Below are positions 33,163 to 43,362 of a stretch of 64,000 nucleotides of DNA, piece by piece (within the stretch, counting starts at the first letter, position 1; every line of letters starts with the position of its first letter). The notes under the pieces were generated by a model that was given only the letters and a program-made list of their open reading frames with translations, was not told the DNA's origin and did not search any database. The translations under genes and the position numbers were made by a program. This DNA is from Aerococcus sp. Lineage in GTDB: Bacteria; Bacillota; Bacilli; Lactobacillales; Aerococcaceae. The DNA lies in NCBI GenBank assembly GCA_030528285.1, contig JAUMZE010000001.1:1-64000 (forward strand), in the 5' to 3' direction.

Positions 33163-33786
33163 ATGCCCTCATCCTCCTAAGGCTGTAGAAGCGAAATATA
33201 GGACGACAACCAGCAAGGCAATTCATCTCTTGAACGCCCCCCGGTTAGTTTGTTGTGCGAACTAATTAATTCAGACCCAGCATAGAGGAGGAGCCACACC
33301 ACCTCCCCCATTCACGCCCTAGGCCCCTCTAGACGGCTGGAAATGACTAAGACGGGCAATCATACCCCGACCCACCCAGAAGCGCATACAGGGCAATTCA
33401 TGGCGTGAGGGGTAGCAGATTCCCAAAACGGGAATGCGCCAAACGATTTATGACCCCATCACATCTTCATAACTTAAAAGGGTTATAGCAAAACGGTAGA
33501 ACCCTATCAGAACACCATTCACACCCCTTATTTTCACCTAAATCGCTGAAAGTATCCAATTATCTTATAGTTATATAATCCTCCGTACGTTGGCGGGTGT
33601 AGCCTATTTATCTCTATCTCCTCACCAGAAGCGAATACAACCCCGTAGAGCCCTCTAAATGGTTGGCGGGTGTATCTTGTATTCCTCACCCTCTAACACG
33701 CTTAAAAAAGGCCCTGACGCTGACATCACCGACGCCGCCATAAAAAAGCACGAACGGTCACGGGCTATATATGTCCTAATTTCACG

Positions 33787-33817
33787 AAAAAAAGAGGCTA
33801 GTCAAGTGGCTAGTCTC
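33787..33817 (-). terminator. Terminator facing left inside the right end of the element
   Basis: On the minus strand, GAGACTAG pairs with CTAGCCTC (one G-T pair) and is followed by seven T residues. It would stop transcription from the TMEM175 gene entering the element. Confidence 0.65.
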
Positions 33818-33849
33818 GTTCATTCATCCGGGTTTTGAGGGGGTCAATT

Positions 33850-33871
33850 TCACGAAAATCTCACGAATAAA
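33850..33871. repeat. Right arm-type integrase site candidate
   Basis: Matches 21185-21206 at 19 of 22 positions, about 100 bases inside attR. See the left copy. Confidence 0.5.
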
Positions 33872-33972
33872 ACAACCGTGAGCAATTGAATTCATTTTAA
33901 AGTAATCTAGTTAAAAACGTTTATATGACGCTGTTTTTGTGTTGTTTTGTGGGTCGTTGTGGGGTGGTGGTT

Positions 33973-33987
33973 TAACTAATATTGTTC
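33973..33987. repeat. Right attachment site core (attR) at the end of the TMEM175 gene
   Basis: Identical to 21122-21136. It contains the last four codons and stop (E-Q-Y-stop region) of the TMEM175 gene, so the target gene stays intact, as usual for tyrosine integrases. Confidence 0.8.
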
Positions 33988-34557
33988 CTCATCAATGCTC
34001 CACAGCCGCATATCAGGAATAATCCAAAACAGTGGCGCCACCGCATAGAGGAGGCCTGATAGATGTGGCCAAAAGTAAGCTACGCACACCGCCACAAAAT
34101 ACATAGCGAGAGTGATTTTTCCCTTGTGATCATGCCCAATGCTCTGTGCAATCTCACTGTCCGGTCCGCCAAAACGAACGATCTCATATTGGATGCCGAG
34201 ATAGCTGAGAGCGGACAGAAGGAGGACCACCCCATACACAAAGGTTGCTAAAGGATTAAAGGGGAACTTCCCCATAAATTCCGTCGCAAATGGAATAAAG
34301 GATAAGCAGAAGAGACAAAAGAGATTCTTCCACAGTAATTTCCCGCTCACGTAGGTAATTTTGGAGACAAGCTGGTGATGATTGATCCAATACGTCCCTA
34401 AATAAACAAACGAAATCGCATAACAGAGGACGGTCGGCCAGATTGCGAGTAAGGCGCGGACAGTCGGTTCATCAGGTACCTCCAGCTGTAGCACCATAAT
34501 CGTAATAATAATTCCCAGTACCCCGTCACTAAAAGCTTCCATTCGATTTTTACTCAT
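33976..34557 (-). CDS. TMEM175-family potassium channel (DUF1211)
   Basis: The 193-residue membrane protein begins with MEAFSDGVLGIIITIMVLQL, the FSDG signature of bacterial TMEM175 channels, which form tetramers leaking potassium. Six hydrophobic segments follow. ATG at 34557 is preceded by GGGAGAGGGG; an upstream GTG at 34602 lies inside the neighbouring terminator and is rejected. It lies directly downstream of the sodium V-ATPase operon, where Enterococcus hirae has the potassium transporter gene ntpJ. Its last codons are the attachment site of the mobile element. Confidence 0.88.
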   Translation of the reverse strand: MSKNRMEAFSDGVLGIIITIMVLQLEVPDEPTVRALLAIWPTVLCYAISFVYLGTYWINHHQLVSKITYVSGKLLWKNLFCLFCLSFIPFATEFMGKFPFNPLATFVYGVVLLLSALSYLGIQYEIVRFGGPDSEIAQSIGHDHKGKITLAMYFVAVCVAYFWPHLSGLLYAVAPLFWIIPDMRLWSIDEEQY

Positions 34558-34576
34558 GTTTTGCCCCTCTCCCTGC

Positions 34577-34622
34577 TCAAAAAAAGAGCTTCTGTTCACC
34601 ACTAGGATAAACAGAAGCTCTT
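34577..34622 (-). terminator. Terminator of the V-ATPase operon
   Basis: A perfect 13-bp stem (AAGAGCTTCTGTT and complement) followed on the minus strand by seven T residues, just after the ntpD stop and before the TMEM175 ribosome site. Confidence 0.85.
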
Positions 34623-34632
34623 AAGCACGCAA

Positions 34633-35271
34633 TTATTTTGTCAGGTCTTTTACCTTCATGAGACGAATCTTGGTGGAACGCTCGCCCTCCGCTAAACGAT
34701 TTTCAATGTAGTTGATGGTCGCTTCAGTATCCGGAATCATGCGATATTCCAACGCATTCACGCGCCGACGTGTCTCTTCAATCTCCCCAGCCAACAACTG
34801 GACTTTCTTCTCGTTCTCTGAAAGTTCGAGGAGTTTCGGGAGCACCTCTAAGAGTACATCAACGGATTCATCAAGTTCGCTCGAGGTATTCAAATAACTA
34901 TAAGCAAAGCGCTCCTGTTCACTGATGTCTTCTTCCGTATTGGAGAAGGTCATCTGTGGAACGACCACATTCATGATCCGATCGCTCTCAACGTGTAATT
35001 CCGTTGCTTGCGGTGGGAGGGACACGACTTCTTCCAAGAAAGCACGCTTCGTTAAGGCGGTTGCCAAAGAGAAGTTCACAAGTGCTTCAGACAAAGCTTT
35101 CTCCACTTCCCGGCGCAACTGATCGGTTTTGCGAGCGAGCGGAATAAATTGGCGCATGAGTTCGTCCTGTTTGTTCTTCAACAGGTCATGCCCACGTTCG
35201 GCAATATCCAGCGTTCCCCGCAGTTTTTGGAGTTCCATGCGGGTGGGCTTGACATTCTTGACTTTGGCCAT
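34633..35271 (-). CDS. ntpD: V-type ATPase subunit D (central stalk)
   Basis: Subunit D is the rotating shaft inside the A3B3 ring. The 212-residue protein has the family start VKPTRMELQKLRGTLDIAERGHDLLKNK split over two helices, and a long C-terminal helix with VNALEYRMIPDTEATINYI. It overlaps the ntpB stop by one base, so the two are coupled. Last gene of the operon. Confidence 0.95.
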   Translation of the reverse strand: MAKVKNVKPTRMELQKLRGTLDIAERGHDLLKNKQDELMRQFIPLARKTDQLRREVEKALSEALVNFSLATALTKRAFLEEVVSLPPQATELHVESDRIMNVVVPQMTFSNTEEDISEQERFAYSYLNTSSELDESVDVLLEVLPKLLELSENEKKVQLLAGEIEETRRRVNALEYRMIPDTEATINYIENRLAEGERSTKIRLMKVKDLTK

Positions 35272-36665
35272 TAGTCCTCACCCTCATCATTAGCACTTTC
35301 TGGGTAGTAGCGTTCAATGAATTTGTCGCTAATACGCGTCAGGTCGCTCTTCGGAATCAACGTGAGCAATTGCCATGCGAGGTCGATACTTTCTTCGATG
35401 GAACGGTTGGTATCGAAACCTTGGTTGACATATTGCTTCTCGAATTCTTCCGCGAACTTGAGATATTTACGGTCGTTCTCAGACAGTGCTGATTCCCCCA
35501 ACACAACGGCTAATTCTTTGGCGTCTTTCCCTTTTGCATAGGCAGAGAATAACTGGTTCATGGTGTCGGCGTGGTCTTCACGCGTCTTGCCTGGACCCGT
35601 CCCTTCATCTTTCAACCGGGAGAGGGATGGGAGCACGTTGATTGGTGGTTGAATCCCCTGGTTATCCAAATCGTGGTCCAAAATAATCTGGCCCTCTGTA
35701 ATGTAACCGGTCAAGTCAGGGATTGGGTGGGTAATATCATCTTCTGGCATGGTCAGGATCGGAATCTGGGTCACAGAACCTTTTTTGCCACGAATACGCC
35801 CGGCCCGTTCATAGATCGTGGAGAGGTCCGTATAGAGATACCCTGGATAACCCCCACGTCCTGGCACTTCACGACGAGCAGCGGACACTTCACGCAAGGC
35901 TTCCGCATAGTTCGTCATGTCGGTCATAATGACCAACACGTGCATATCGCGTTCATAGGCGAGATATTCAGCTGCCGTCAATGCGATTTTTGGTGTAGCG
36001 AGACGCTCAATCGCTGGGTCGTCCGCCAAGTTCAAAAACAGCACGGAACGATCACTCGCGCCAGTTTCTTTGAAGTTCTCAATGAAGAATTGTGCCTCTT
36101 CAAAGGTGACCCCCATCGCTGCAAAGACAACCGCGAATTCTGCGTCGTCATTGAGCACGGTCGCTTGCCGCGCAATCTGGGCCGCTAATTCCTTGTGCGG
36201 GAGCCCAGAGCCAGAGAAAATCGGCAACTTCTGCCCACGCACCAAGGTATTCATGTGGTCGATCGTGGAAATCCCGGTTTGAATAAATTCATCCGGATAT
36301 TCTCGGGCCATTGGATTTAAGGCTTCCCCATTAATATCGCGCTGTTCTTCTGGGATAATCTGTGGGCCTTGGTCGATTGGATTCCCCAGCCCATCGAAAG
36401 TCCGTCCCACGATATCCGGCGACACACCGAACGTTAATGGGCGTCCGGTGAAACGTACCTTGGAGTCGCGGAGGTTAATCCCCGACCCACCACCGAAGAT
36501 CTGAACGATGGCGCGGTGTTCTTCCACAGTGAGGACCTGTCCGATACGTTTGTCGCCGTTCTGCATTTGGATTTCTACCAATTCATCGTAAGCAACATTA
36601 TCGACTTCATCCACCACCATCAGCGGGCCGTAAACATCAGTGATCGATTTATATTCTTTTAACAC
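35271..36665 (-). CDS. ntpB: V-type ATPase subunit B
   Basis: The non-catalytic nucleotide-site subunit of the V1 ring. The 464-residue protein carries [20 protein letters not shown] in place of a true P-loop, as in all V/A-type B subunits, plus [19 protein letters not shown] and [22 protein letters not shown]. It abuts ntpA with a one-base overlap. Confidence 0.97.
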   Translation of the reverse strand: MLKEYKSITDVYGPLMVVDEVDNVAYDELVEIQMQNGDKRIGQVLTVEEHRAIVQIFGGGSGINLRDSKVRFTGRPLTFGVSPDIVGRTFDGLGNPIDQGPQIIPEEQRDINGEALNPMAREYPDEFIQTGISTIDHMNTLVRGQKLPIFSGSGLPHKELAAQIARQATVLNDDAEFAVVFAAMGVTFEEAQFFIENFKETGASDRSVLFLNLADDPAIERLATPKIALTAAEYLAYERDMHVLVIMTDMTNYAEALREVSAARREVPGRGGYPGYLYTDLSTIYERAGRIRGKKGSVTQIPILTMPEDDITHPIPDLTGYITEGQIILDHDLDNQGIQPPINVLPSLSRLKDEGTGPGKTREDHADTMNQLFSAYAKGKDAKELAVVLGESALSENDRKYLKFAEEFEKQYVNQGFDTNRSIEESIDLAWQLLTLIPKSDLTRISDKFIERYYPESANDEGED

Positions 36666-38443
36666 TAGCGATTACCCCCTTGCTGAATAATGGCTTGGAA
36701 GGTTTCAGAGATTTCTGCTTTCAACTCATCCAATTTGTTGAGTTCTTCTTCTGGAATATATTTCATCCGTTCGATCCGCTCGCGCAAGTCCGTGGTTCCT
36801 TCCATAATTTCATCGAAGTAGCTGCCCAATTCCAGGGCACGTTTCCCGTTATTGTTGAAGTCGAGAATCGCGGACAACATCTTGTATTGTTTGTCCATGG
36901 AAGCCGTCTGGTCGATTTCATTATAAGAGTTCTGCTGTAAGTAAGCCTCACGGAGCATCCCTGCTACCATCAATTGGAGACGGTCACTCTCAGAGAGAGA
37001 GTTCACCCCAACCAACTGAACAATTTCATTCAAGTCTTGTTCATGTTGAAGGATGTTCATCGCGGTTTGAACGAGTTCTGGCCAGTCGCTGGCGAGTTCT
37101 TGGCCAAGTTTCGCACGCACGGCATCACTGTAGAGCGAGTAGGATTCGAGCCAGTTGATCGCTGGGAAGTGACGCTGCTGAGCGAGAGAGGAATCGAGTC
37201 CCCAGTATACTTTTACCACGCGCAGGGTATTCTGGGTGACTGGTTCAGATGTATCCCCACCTGGAGGCGATACTGCACCAACCGCCGTAACGGAACCGGT
37301 CCGCTCGTCGCTACCTAAGGTTTCAACATAACCTGCACGTTCGTAGTATTCCGCAATCCGGGATCCGAGATAAGCTGGATAACCTTCATCCCCAGGCATT
37401 TCTTCCAGACGTCCGGACATTTCACGTAAAGCCTCCGCCCAACGTGAGGTCGAGTCCGCCATGATTGCCACGGAATAGCCCATGTCACGGTAGTATTCCG
37501 CCATGGTAATCCCGGTATAAATGGACGCTTCACGCGCGGCAACCGGCATGTTGGAGGTGTTGGCAATCAACACGGTCCGTTCCATGATGGATTCACCGGT
37601 CTCTGGGTCAATCAATTCTGGGAACTCATTCATAACCTCGGTCATTTCGTTCCCACGTTCACCACATCCAACATAAACAACGACATCTGCATCCGCGAAT
37701 TTTGCGATCTGGTGCTGCAGAACCGTTTTTCCTGCACCGAATGGACCAGGAATGGCAGCCGCCCCGCCTTTTGTAATGGGGAAGAAAGTATCAATCACCC
37801 GCTGCCCAGTTGGCAAGATCTGGCTTGGCACATATTTCTCTTGGAATGGACGACCCACGCGGATTGGCCAACGTTGCGTCATGGTGAAGGATTTCTCCTC
37901 CCCATCTTCGGTTTTAATGGTGTAGACGTCATCATCCAGCGTATAGTCACCAGATTGGATCTTCACTAATTCACCTTCGACACCTGTTGGAACCATAATT
38001 TTATGAGTAATAATCTTGGTTTCCTCAACGGTTCCCACGATATCACCAGGAACGACGGTATCCCCCACTTGTTTGGTCTGTTCAAAATGCCAAACTTGGC
38101 TGTGGTCCAAAGCATCCACCTGTACCCCACGTTTGAGGTAATCGGAGTTGGTTTTGTCCATGAATCCTTCAAGTGGACGTTGGATCCCGTCAAACATCTT
38201 CGTTAATAATCCTGGTCCTAACTCCACTGATAGGGGAGCCCCACTGACTTCAACTGGTTCACCCGGTTTCAATCCTGAGGTTTCTTCATAAACCTGAATG
38301 GATGCGACGTCCCCGTGCATTTCAATGACTTCGCCGGTCAAACGCAAATTGCCGACATAGCACACTTCCTGCACATAAGCATCGTCCATCCCAGCGGCTT
38401 TAATCAATGGACCAGAAACTTCAATAATTTTTCCTGCTTTCAA
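36665..38443 (-). CDS. ntpA: V-type ATPase catalytic subunit A
   Basis: Hydrolyses ATP (or makes it) to drive ion movement. The 592-residue protein has the P-loop [13 protein letters not shown] (about residues 232-244), the catalytic-glutamate motif [12 protein letters not shown], the [21 protein letters not shown] strand in two parts and the long non-homologous insert (residues about 120-190) that separates V/A-type A subunits from F-type beta. No intein is present. 12 bases separate it from ntpG. Confidence 0.97.
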   Translation of the reverse strand: MKAGKIIEVSGPLIKAAGMDDAYVQEVCYVGNLRLTGEVIEMHGDVASIQVYEETSGLKPGEPVEVSGAPLSVELGPGLLTKMFDGIQRPLEGFMDKTNSDYLKRGVQVDALDHSQVWHFEQTKQVGDTVVPGDIVGTVEETKIITHKIMVPTGVEGELVKIQSGDYTLDDDVYTIKTEDGEEKSFTMTQRWPIRVGRPFQEKYVPSQILPTGQRVIDTFFPITKGGAAAIPGPFGAGKTVLQHQIAKFADADVVVYVGCGERGNEMTEVMNEFPELIDPETGESIMERTVLIANTSNMPVAAREASIYTGITMAEYYRDMGYSVAIMADSTSRWAEALREMSGRLEEMPGDEGYPAYLGSRIAEYYERAGYVETLGSDERTGSVTAVGAVSPPGGDTSEPVTQNTLRVVKVYWGLDSSLAQQRHFPAINWLESYSLYSDAVRAKLGQELASDWPELVQTAMNILQHEQDLNEIVQLVGVNSLSESDRLQLMVAGMLREAYLQQNSYNEIDQTASMDKQYKMLSAILDFNNNGKRALELGSYFDEIMEGTTDLRERIERMKYIPEEELNKLDELKAEISETFQAIIQQGGNR

Positions 38444-38455
38444 AAGTTCCCCTCC

Positions 38456-38770
38456 TTAATCTAGGATATCCTGTCCGACTGCTCGTTCAACGGTTCCACG
38501 GAGGCGTTGACTCGCCAAACCGGTTGAACCCTTGAGTGAAGGAATCAAAATAATGGCCGGTAGCGTTTGACTCTCGTAGTAATCGAGTACATCGGGGATT
38601 TCTGCTGCGATTGTTTCAGTTAAATAGATAATGCCATATTCGTCATCGGCTAGCGTGCGGATTTGACGACGTGCCTCTGCTGCTGATTCCACCGCAAAGG
38701 TCGTGAAATTTAACAGCTTGAAAGGAAAGACCGCATTTGCTTCGCCGACAACACCTATTTTAGCTTTCAT
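38456..38770 (-). CDS. ntpG: V-type ATPase subunit F (NtpG)
   Basis: A 104-residue central-stalk subunit with the Rossmann-like start KIGVVGEANAVFPFKLLNF and the conserved GIIYLTETIAAEIPD and PAIILIPSLKG. The ATG at 38770 is inside the last codons of ntpC, with AAAGGATG upstream; a further upstream start is not needed. Order F-I-K-E-C-G-A-B-D equals the Enterococcus hirae ntp operon. Confidence 0.9.
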   Translation of the reverse strand: MKAKIGVVGEANAVFPFKLLNFTTFAVESAAEARRQIRTLADDEYGIIYLTETIAAEIPDVLDYYESQTLPAIILIPSLKGSTGLASQRLRGTVERAVGQDILD

Positions 38771-39743
38771 AAATCGGCTGCATCCTTTCTTCAATGGCAC
38801 TGGCATCGAGATCATTCTGTTTGCCCGTAATCACTAAGCGTAAGTTATCAATCTCCTTGGAGAGGAAATAGAGATAACTCATCAATGGCAGTGGCCCAAA
38901 TGCTTGGAGTTGGGCGTCCTGCATCAACTGAGCATGTTCAACTTCCACCACATGTTCAATGGCTGTGACGTCGAGTGGATCCTGCTCTAGGAGTTTTTGG
39001 ATCGTTTTGTTATCCGTGATCCGTTCCACTAAATGCGCGATCCGTTTGTTGTCATCACTCTGGAGAACTTCCACCCATTCATCTTCAGTGAGCGTCCCCT
39101 GATCTGACAAGACGACATACATAAATCCACGTGAGCGCTGATCATGACGCATCCGAAGCCCCATAATGAGATTCTTCAGGTCAATCCACTGCTTTATCCA
39201 GTTTTCGATCGCTGGTTCTTCGACTTCTTCGGCAAGGTGGCGGATATGCTCCAAATACCCCAAGTCAAAGAGAATGGAGATACTGTTGGTGTCATGTTGT
39301 TCATTGTAGGCCGCTTTGACCTCACGCACAGCTTTAGCGAGCGGTTGTGGGAGATCACCCTCTCCCTCCCCATTGATCAACTGCCTTAATGTCTTCAGGT
39401 CGTAGTGACCATATGTGAGATATAAATCACTCAGATCACGATTAGAGATATGTTCTTTGTAGAGTACCTTGAGATTATGATAATCAAAGCGCAACGCAAA
39501 GAAATCTAAAATCCGAGTATTCGGGACAGAGTGATAGAACTCTTGATAGTCTGCTTTTAAGCGAGCATCAAAAATTTCTTCCCAGCTGTCTTGCTCTTTC
39601 ACAGGATAATGATGATCAGACAACGCTTGACGAATGGCCTCATCTGACGACATCTGCCAAATCTGTTTGAAATCATCGCGTGTCATTAAACGCTGCTCGA
39701 ACAGCCGAATAGTGACGTTCAACGCCGAGTAGCTGTTCGTCAT
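38760..39743 (-). CDS. ntpC: V-type ATPase subunit C/d (NtpC)
   Basis: A 327-residue helical subunit that links the central stalk to the K ring. Family features are the start NSYSALNVTIRLFEQRLMTRDDF, repeated helical motifs such as HNLKVLYKEHISNRDLSDLY, and FLSKEIDNLRLVITGKQN near the C-terminus. It starts 3 bases after ntpE and overlaps ntpG. Confidence 0.92.
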   Translation of the reverse strand: MTNSYSALNVTIRLFEQRLMTRDDFKQIWQMSSDEAIRQALSDHHYPVKEQDSWEEIFDARLKADYQEFYHSVPNTRILDFFALRFDYHNLKVLYKEHISNRDLSDLYLTYGHYDLKTLRQLINGEGEGDLPQPLAKAVREVKAAYNEQHDTNSISILFDLGYLEHIRHLAEEVEEPAIENWIKQWIDLKNLIMGLRMRHDQRSRGFMYVVLSDQGTLTEDEWVEVLQSDDNKRIAHLVERITDNKTIQKLLEQDPLDVTAIEHVVEVEHAQLMQDAQLQAFGPLPLMSYLYFLSKEIDNLRLVITGKQNDLDASAIEERMQPIYES

Positions 39744-39746
39744 GGG

Positions 39747-40343
39747 CTATTCCCCCTCTCCAGACGCTTTGGCTACCTCTGCTAGAAAGCGCGCAGACAA
39801 TCCATCCGCTTGCTCATCTAATAATGCTTGATAGGTATAATTATAATCCACTGCTGACTGAGACAGAATGAAACCACCCACACGTGGCATGGTTTCTGTA
39901 GAGATGGTGAGTTTTGGATAATCGGCCTTGAGTTGGTCGAATGCGTCCTTCGATAGCTCAGCTTGGTTGAGAGCCCCGAAGCGTAATTCACTCGGTTGAT
40001 CTCCCACCGTTTGGAGCGCTTGTTTCACCAATTTCAATAACTGATCTTCAGGCAGTGCGTGGAGTTTTTCCAACGCGCCCTTGAAGACGTCCTGCATGAG
40101 GCGATCCTGCTGTTGCAATTCCTGGTGCCGCTGTTGGGCGTTGAACTGCTGGAGTTGCGTTTGCACACGCTGCTGGTATTTGCGCTCAATCGCTTGCTTA
40201 CGGGCCGTTAAATCGTCAGCGATCGCTTGTTCTTTCTTAGCGGTATGTTCAGCGACTTGCCGTTTATCCGCTGTTAACTTTTCTTTTTCTTCTTGACGGA
40301 TTTTATCAAGAATCTGTTCCTTGATTGCTTCAATTGTCGCCAT
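39747..40343 (-). CDS. ntpE: V-type ATPase subunit E (peripheral stalk)
   Basis: The 198-residue protein has a charged N-terminal coiled coil (residues 1-90, rich in K, E and Q) and a C-terminal globular part with the conserved FILSQSAVDYNYTYQALLDE. It pairs with the NtpF subunit to form the peripheral stalk. AGGAGG precedes the ATG. Confidence 0.92.
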   Translation of the reverse strand: MATIEAIKEQILDKIRQEEKEKLTADKRQVAEHTAKKEQAIADDLTARKQAIERKYQQRVQTQLQQFNAQQRHQELQQQDRLMQDVFKGALEKLHALPEDQLLKLVKQALQTVGDQPSELRFGALNQAELSKDAFDQLKADYPKLTISTETMPRVGGFILSQSAVDYNYTYQALLDEQADGLSARFLAEVAKASGEGE

Positions 40344-40396
40344 CCGATTAAGACCTCCTTACTTTCATGAACCATTGTCCTCAAACGAACGAATGA

Positions 40397-40909
<513 letters not shown>

Positions 40910-40928
40910 TTACTCAGTGACTGACTTA

Positions 40929-42881
40929 TTAAGATTTCTCGCGTGCGAGATGAACATATTTCTCTAAAACGGCGATCGGTGCGAACGGTTTCCCACCCGC
41001 ATCGTAGAATTTACCGAAGAACTCAACGAATATCAACCGCAACCCGTGAACGTAAGCACTCAGGAAGGTGAGGAACATGTTGAATCCATGCAAGATCACA
41101 ATCAAAGCGATCCCAATCGTCCAGCGTGCAACGGATGGTAATTGCCCTACCAACATATTGAAGGCCAAGGCGATACTCCCACCGGAAATACCTAACGCCA
41201 TCAACCGAGCGTAACTGATAAAATCTCCCAAGTAACCGGTAATCCCATACAGATTAAAGAGTCCTTGAACAATCGCTACACCTTTTCTCTTCTGATAGAT
41301 CATCGGCACAGCGACCATTCCAATAGCCCCAACGATCGCCACGACACTGGCTGCCTTGGTTGCGATTGGTGGAAGTGAGAGCATGGATCCAACACCCATG
41401 ACAATCAAACCACTAAGGATCAATACCCATCCGAGCCCATCTGAATAAGCGGCTTCGAAGTCTTTCTCCTTCACAGCAAGGTAGATCTTCAAAATCAAGC
41501 CAATAAAGAGGTTGATGCCACCAATCACAATGGAGATGGCCATCAGAGCCATCGCGTCATTCATTGGGTCGATCAACTGGAACGGCAGGGTGACCCCGAA
41601 GGCCGAACCATAGATCACACCGACAATCATCGTTGCGATACTCAAAAGCAATCCGAAATCGACCATCTTCTTCGCTGAAGTGGAGAGATCGAGCCCCAAT
41701 TTTGCGATGAGCGTCAAGATGAATAAGCACGCCCCGTACCCTAAGTCCCCGGACATCATGCCCCAGAACACCAAGTAGAATGGTGTCAAGAAAGGCGTAG
41801 GATCGAGCCCGTCATAGGTTGGGTAGCCATACATGGTTGTGATTGATTCGAACGGTGCCACCACTGCATTATTATTCAGCTTCACCGGCACATCATTCGC
41901 TTTAATTTCATCCTGAGTGGCTTCGTCAAACAGAATCGCGTAACGTTCGGCTGGCAATACCTTGGAGAGCTCGCTCTTAATCAGCTCAATGTCTTCTGCC
42001 ACTGCCCAGCCGGAGAGTACAATCAGATAATCATTATGGAAAATTAATTGATCTAATTTGCTCCGTTGCCAACGATTGTAATAAGCCTCATTCATAGCTT
42101 CCACCGTCTTGATTTGACGGCTGTACTGCTCCAACTGTTTCACCACTTGTTTCTCGTGGTTCAAAAGCTGTTGGCGATAAGCTTCGAGGCGATCAATCTC
42201 AACACTCGGCGTTTTGGCGTTATCCAGTACCAATGTTTCAAAACCAGCCTGTTCCATATTGAAAGTGGCCAATTCACTGGCGGAATCTGGATAAGCAACA
42301 ATGACACCAATCTCATCCGCAGTGGCGTAGACTTCCTCTACGTAATACTCATCGGCGAGTAACGCGCGGTAATTCGCACGCTCCTCATCATTGGTCACCG
42401 TCCCATAACGAACAGTGAGTCCGGGCACCTGATTCACCTCAGCTAAGGAATGATCCACTGCTTGCCACGGACGCAATTGATCGAGCGCTTGTTCAATCTC
42501 TTGCCGCTCGCTCTGATCGTCGTGACGTTGCTGGTTGCCTGCGATAATCGAATCCAATAATTGCTGATTCTTCTCATCGGACAACACGTGGTCAATCTCT
42601 TCTACACTGAGCGTTGGTCGCTTGGCTTGCCATTTGTCTTTGAGGGTGAGCGTTAGCCGATACTGATTCAATATCGTTAGGGCATGTTGGCTCTTTGCAT
42701 AGTGCTGTTCATTATCCGAACTATTGCCATCCACACGCACAAATGGAATCTCTCGTGCTTCTAATAATTGATTAAAATCACGTACTTCTACGTCCTGTAA
42801 TCCTTGCAGGCGCTTCACGACAGCTTCCTTATGCTCCAGATAGGTGACCAGGGTCAGCTTCTGCATTTTAGTCACTGCCAT
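40929..42881 (-). CDS. ntpI: V-type ATPase subunit I (membrane stator)
   Basis: The 650-residue protein has a soluble N-terminal half of about 330 residues with coiled coil and a C-terminal half of seven to eight membrane helices, including FWGMMSGDLGYGACLF and the segment FISYARLMALGISGGSIALAFN that holds the essential arginine facing the rotor. It overlaps the start of its neighbour ntpF by 14 bases. Confidence 0.95.
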   Translation of the reverse strand: MAVTKMQKLTLVTYLEHKEAVVKRLQGLQDVEVRDFNQLLEAREIPFVRVDGNSSDNEQHYAKSQHALTILNQYRLTLTLKDKWQAKRPTLSVEEIDHVLSDEKNQQLLDSIIAGNQQRHDDQSERQEIEQALDQLRPWQAVDHSLAEVNQVPGLTVRYGTVTNDEERANYRALLADEYYVEEVYATADEIGVIVAYPDSASELATFNMEQAGFETLVLDNAKTPSVEIDRLEAYRQQLLNHEKQVVKQLEQYSRQIKTVEAMNEAYYNRWQRSKLDQLIFHNDYLIVLSGWAVAEDIELIKSELSKVLPAERYAILFDEATQDEIKANDVPVKLNNNAVVAPFESITTMYGYPTYDGLDPTPFLTPFYLVFWGMMSGDLGYGACLFILTLIAKLGLDLSTSAKKMVDFGLLLSIATMIVGVIYGSAFGVTLPFQLIDPMNDAMALMAISIVIGGINLFIGLILKIYLAVKEKDFEAAYSDGLGWVLILSGLIVMGVGSMLSLPPIATKAASVVAIVGAIGMVAVPMIYQKRKGVAIVQGLFNLYGITGYLGDFISYARLMALGISGGSIALAFNMLVGQLPSVARWTIGIALIVILHGFNMFLTFLSAYVHGLRLIFVEFFGKFYDAGGKPFAPIAVLEKYVHLAREKS

Positions 42882-43194
42882 ATTGCTTCAGCACCTCCTC
42901 TTGAACGGTTTGAACAAACTCTGAAAAATGATCCGCAAAATACTGTTTTTGAGCTGTGTGGCGTGCGTCAAATTGCTGCTTGATCGTTTGCTTCTTCTGC
43001 TTCAGTTCGTCTTCAGCTTGAGCCTTTGCTTTGGCTTCGGTTGCTTCGATCTCTGCCTTTGCCTTCGCTTCTGCATCCGCAATTTTCTTCTTTTCTGCCT
43101 GTTTGTAGGTCTCTAGCGCATGTTGCTGTTCCTGCTTCACTGCTTCAATATGATCATCTAATGTTAATATCTGATCTAATGCATCGATTCCCAT
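42868..43194 (-). CDS. ntpF: V-type ATPase subunit G/H (NtpF, peripheral stalk)
   Basis: A 108-residue coiled-coil protein with an alanine/lysine/glutamate-rich centre (AEKKKIADAEAKAKAEIEA) and C-terminal FVQTVQEEVLKQYG. ATG at 43194 follows TAGGAGGTGAAGC; an upstream frame from 43257 precedes this site. First gene of the operon. Confidence 0.9.
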   Translation of the reverse strand: MGIDALDQILTLDDHIEAVKQEQQHALETYKQAEKKKIADAEAKAKAEIEATEAKAKAQAEDELKQKKQTIKQQFDARHTAQKQYFADHFSEFVQTVQEEVLKQYGSD

Positions 43195-43346
43195 CGCTTC
43201 ACCTCCTAGATACCAATCACTCGGACGTTTCATCGCTGCTGTCTGTCCCCTTCTCACAATTAGAAACGGGTGAGCACTTCACGCACTCTCTCTATCGTAG
43301 CAATAACAACCAATAAAATAAAGATTCCTCACAGCAGCTTCCGATT

Positions 43347-43362
43347 GTGATTGAAATCACAT
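43347..43362 (-). promoter_or_regulatory. CRP/FNR-family operator candidate before ntpF
   Basis: TGTGATTGAAATCACA is a perfect palindrome that fits the TGTGA-N6-TCACA consensus of CRP/FNR-family proteins (such as ArcR or Flp in lactic acid bacteria). It lies right after the likely -10 box, where binding would repress. Confidence 0.5.

Larger units (their letters stand above)
32817..33786. other. Repeat-rich right end of the element without supported genes
   Basis: Outside the two small RNA units I find no gene. Degenerate direct repeats occur: GCAGATTCCCAAAA (about 32909 and 33415) each followed by AACGATTTRTGACCCCATC; TAGAGCCNTNTAAATGG (about 32991, 33643) with a weaker third copy near 33328; GGCGGGTGTA (33592, 33662); and AGAAGCGNATA words. 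A further TATAAT lies at 33574-33579. It may be decayed cargo, an RNA-coding cluster or packaging sequence. Confidence 0.45.
21122..33987. mobile_element. Integrated phage-satellite-like (PICI-like) element
   Basis: A perfect 15-bp direct repeat, TAACTAATATTGTTC, lies at both ends; the right copy overlaps the stop codon of the TMEM175 gene, leaving that gene intact. Gene order is typical of Gram-positive phage-inducible islands: integrase and CI-like repressor leftward, then divergent Cro-like regulator, excisionase-like HTH protein, many small proteins, SF3 helicase, iteron origin, primase-polymerase, ArpU-type regulator, coiled-coil proteins and a MuF-type head protein. There are no terminase, portal, capsid, tail, lysis, conjugation or relaxase genes, so it should need a helper. 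Calling it PICI-like is inference from this layout. Confidence 0.85.

Noticed and set aside
21122-33987. Element as a decayed complete prophage or an integrative conjugative element
   Set aside because: The replication and control genes are intact and densely packed, while portal, terminase, tail, lysis, relaxase and conjugation genes are wholly absent; only one MuF-type gene is present.
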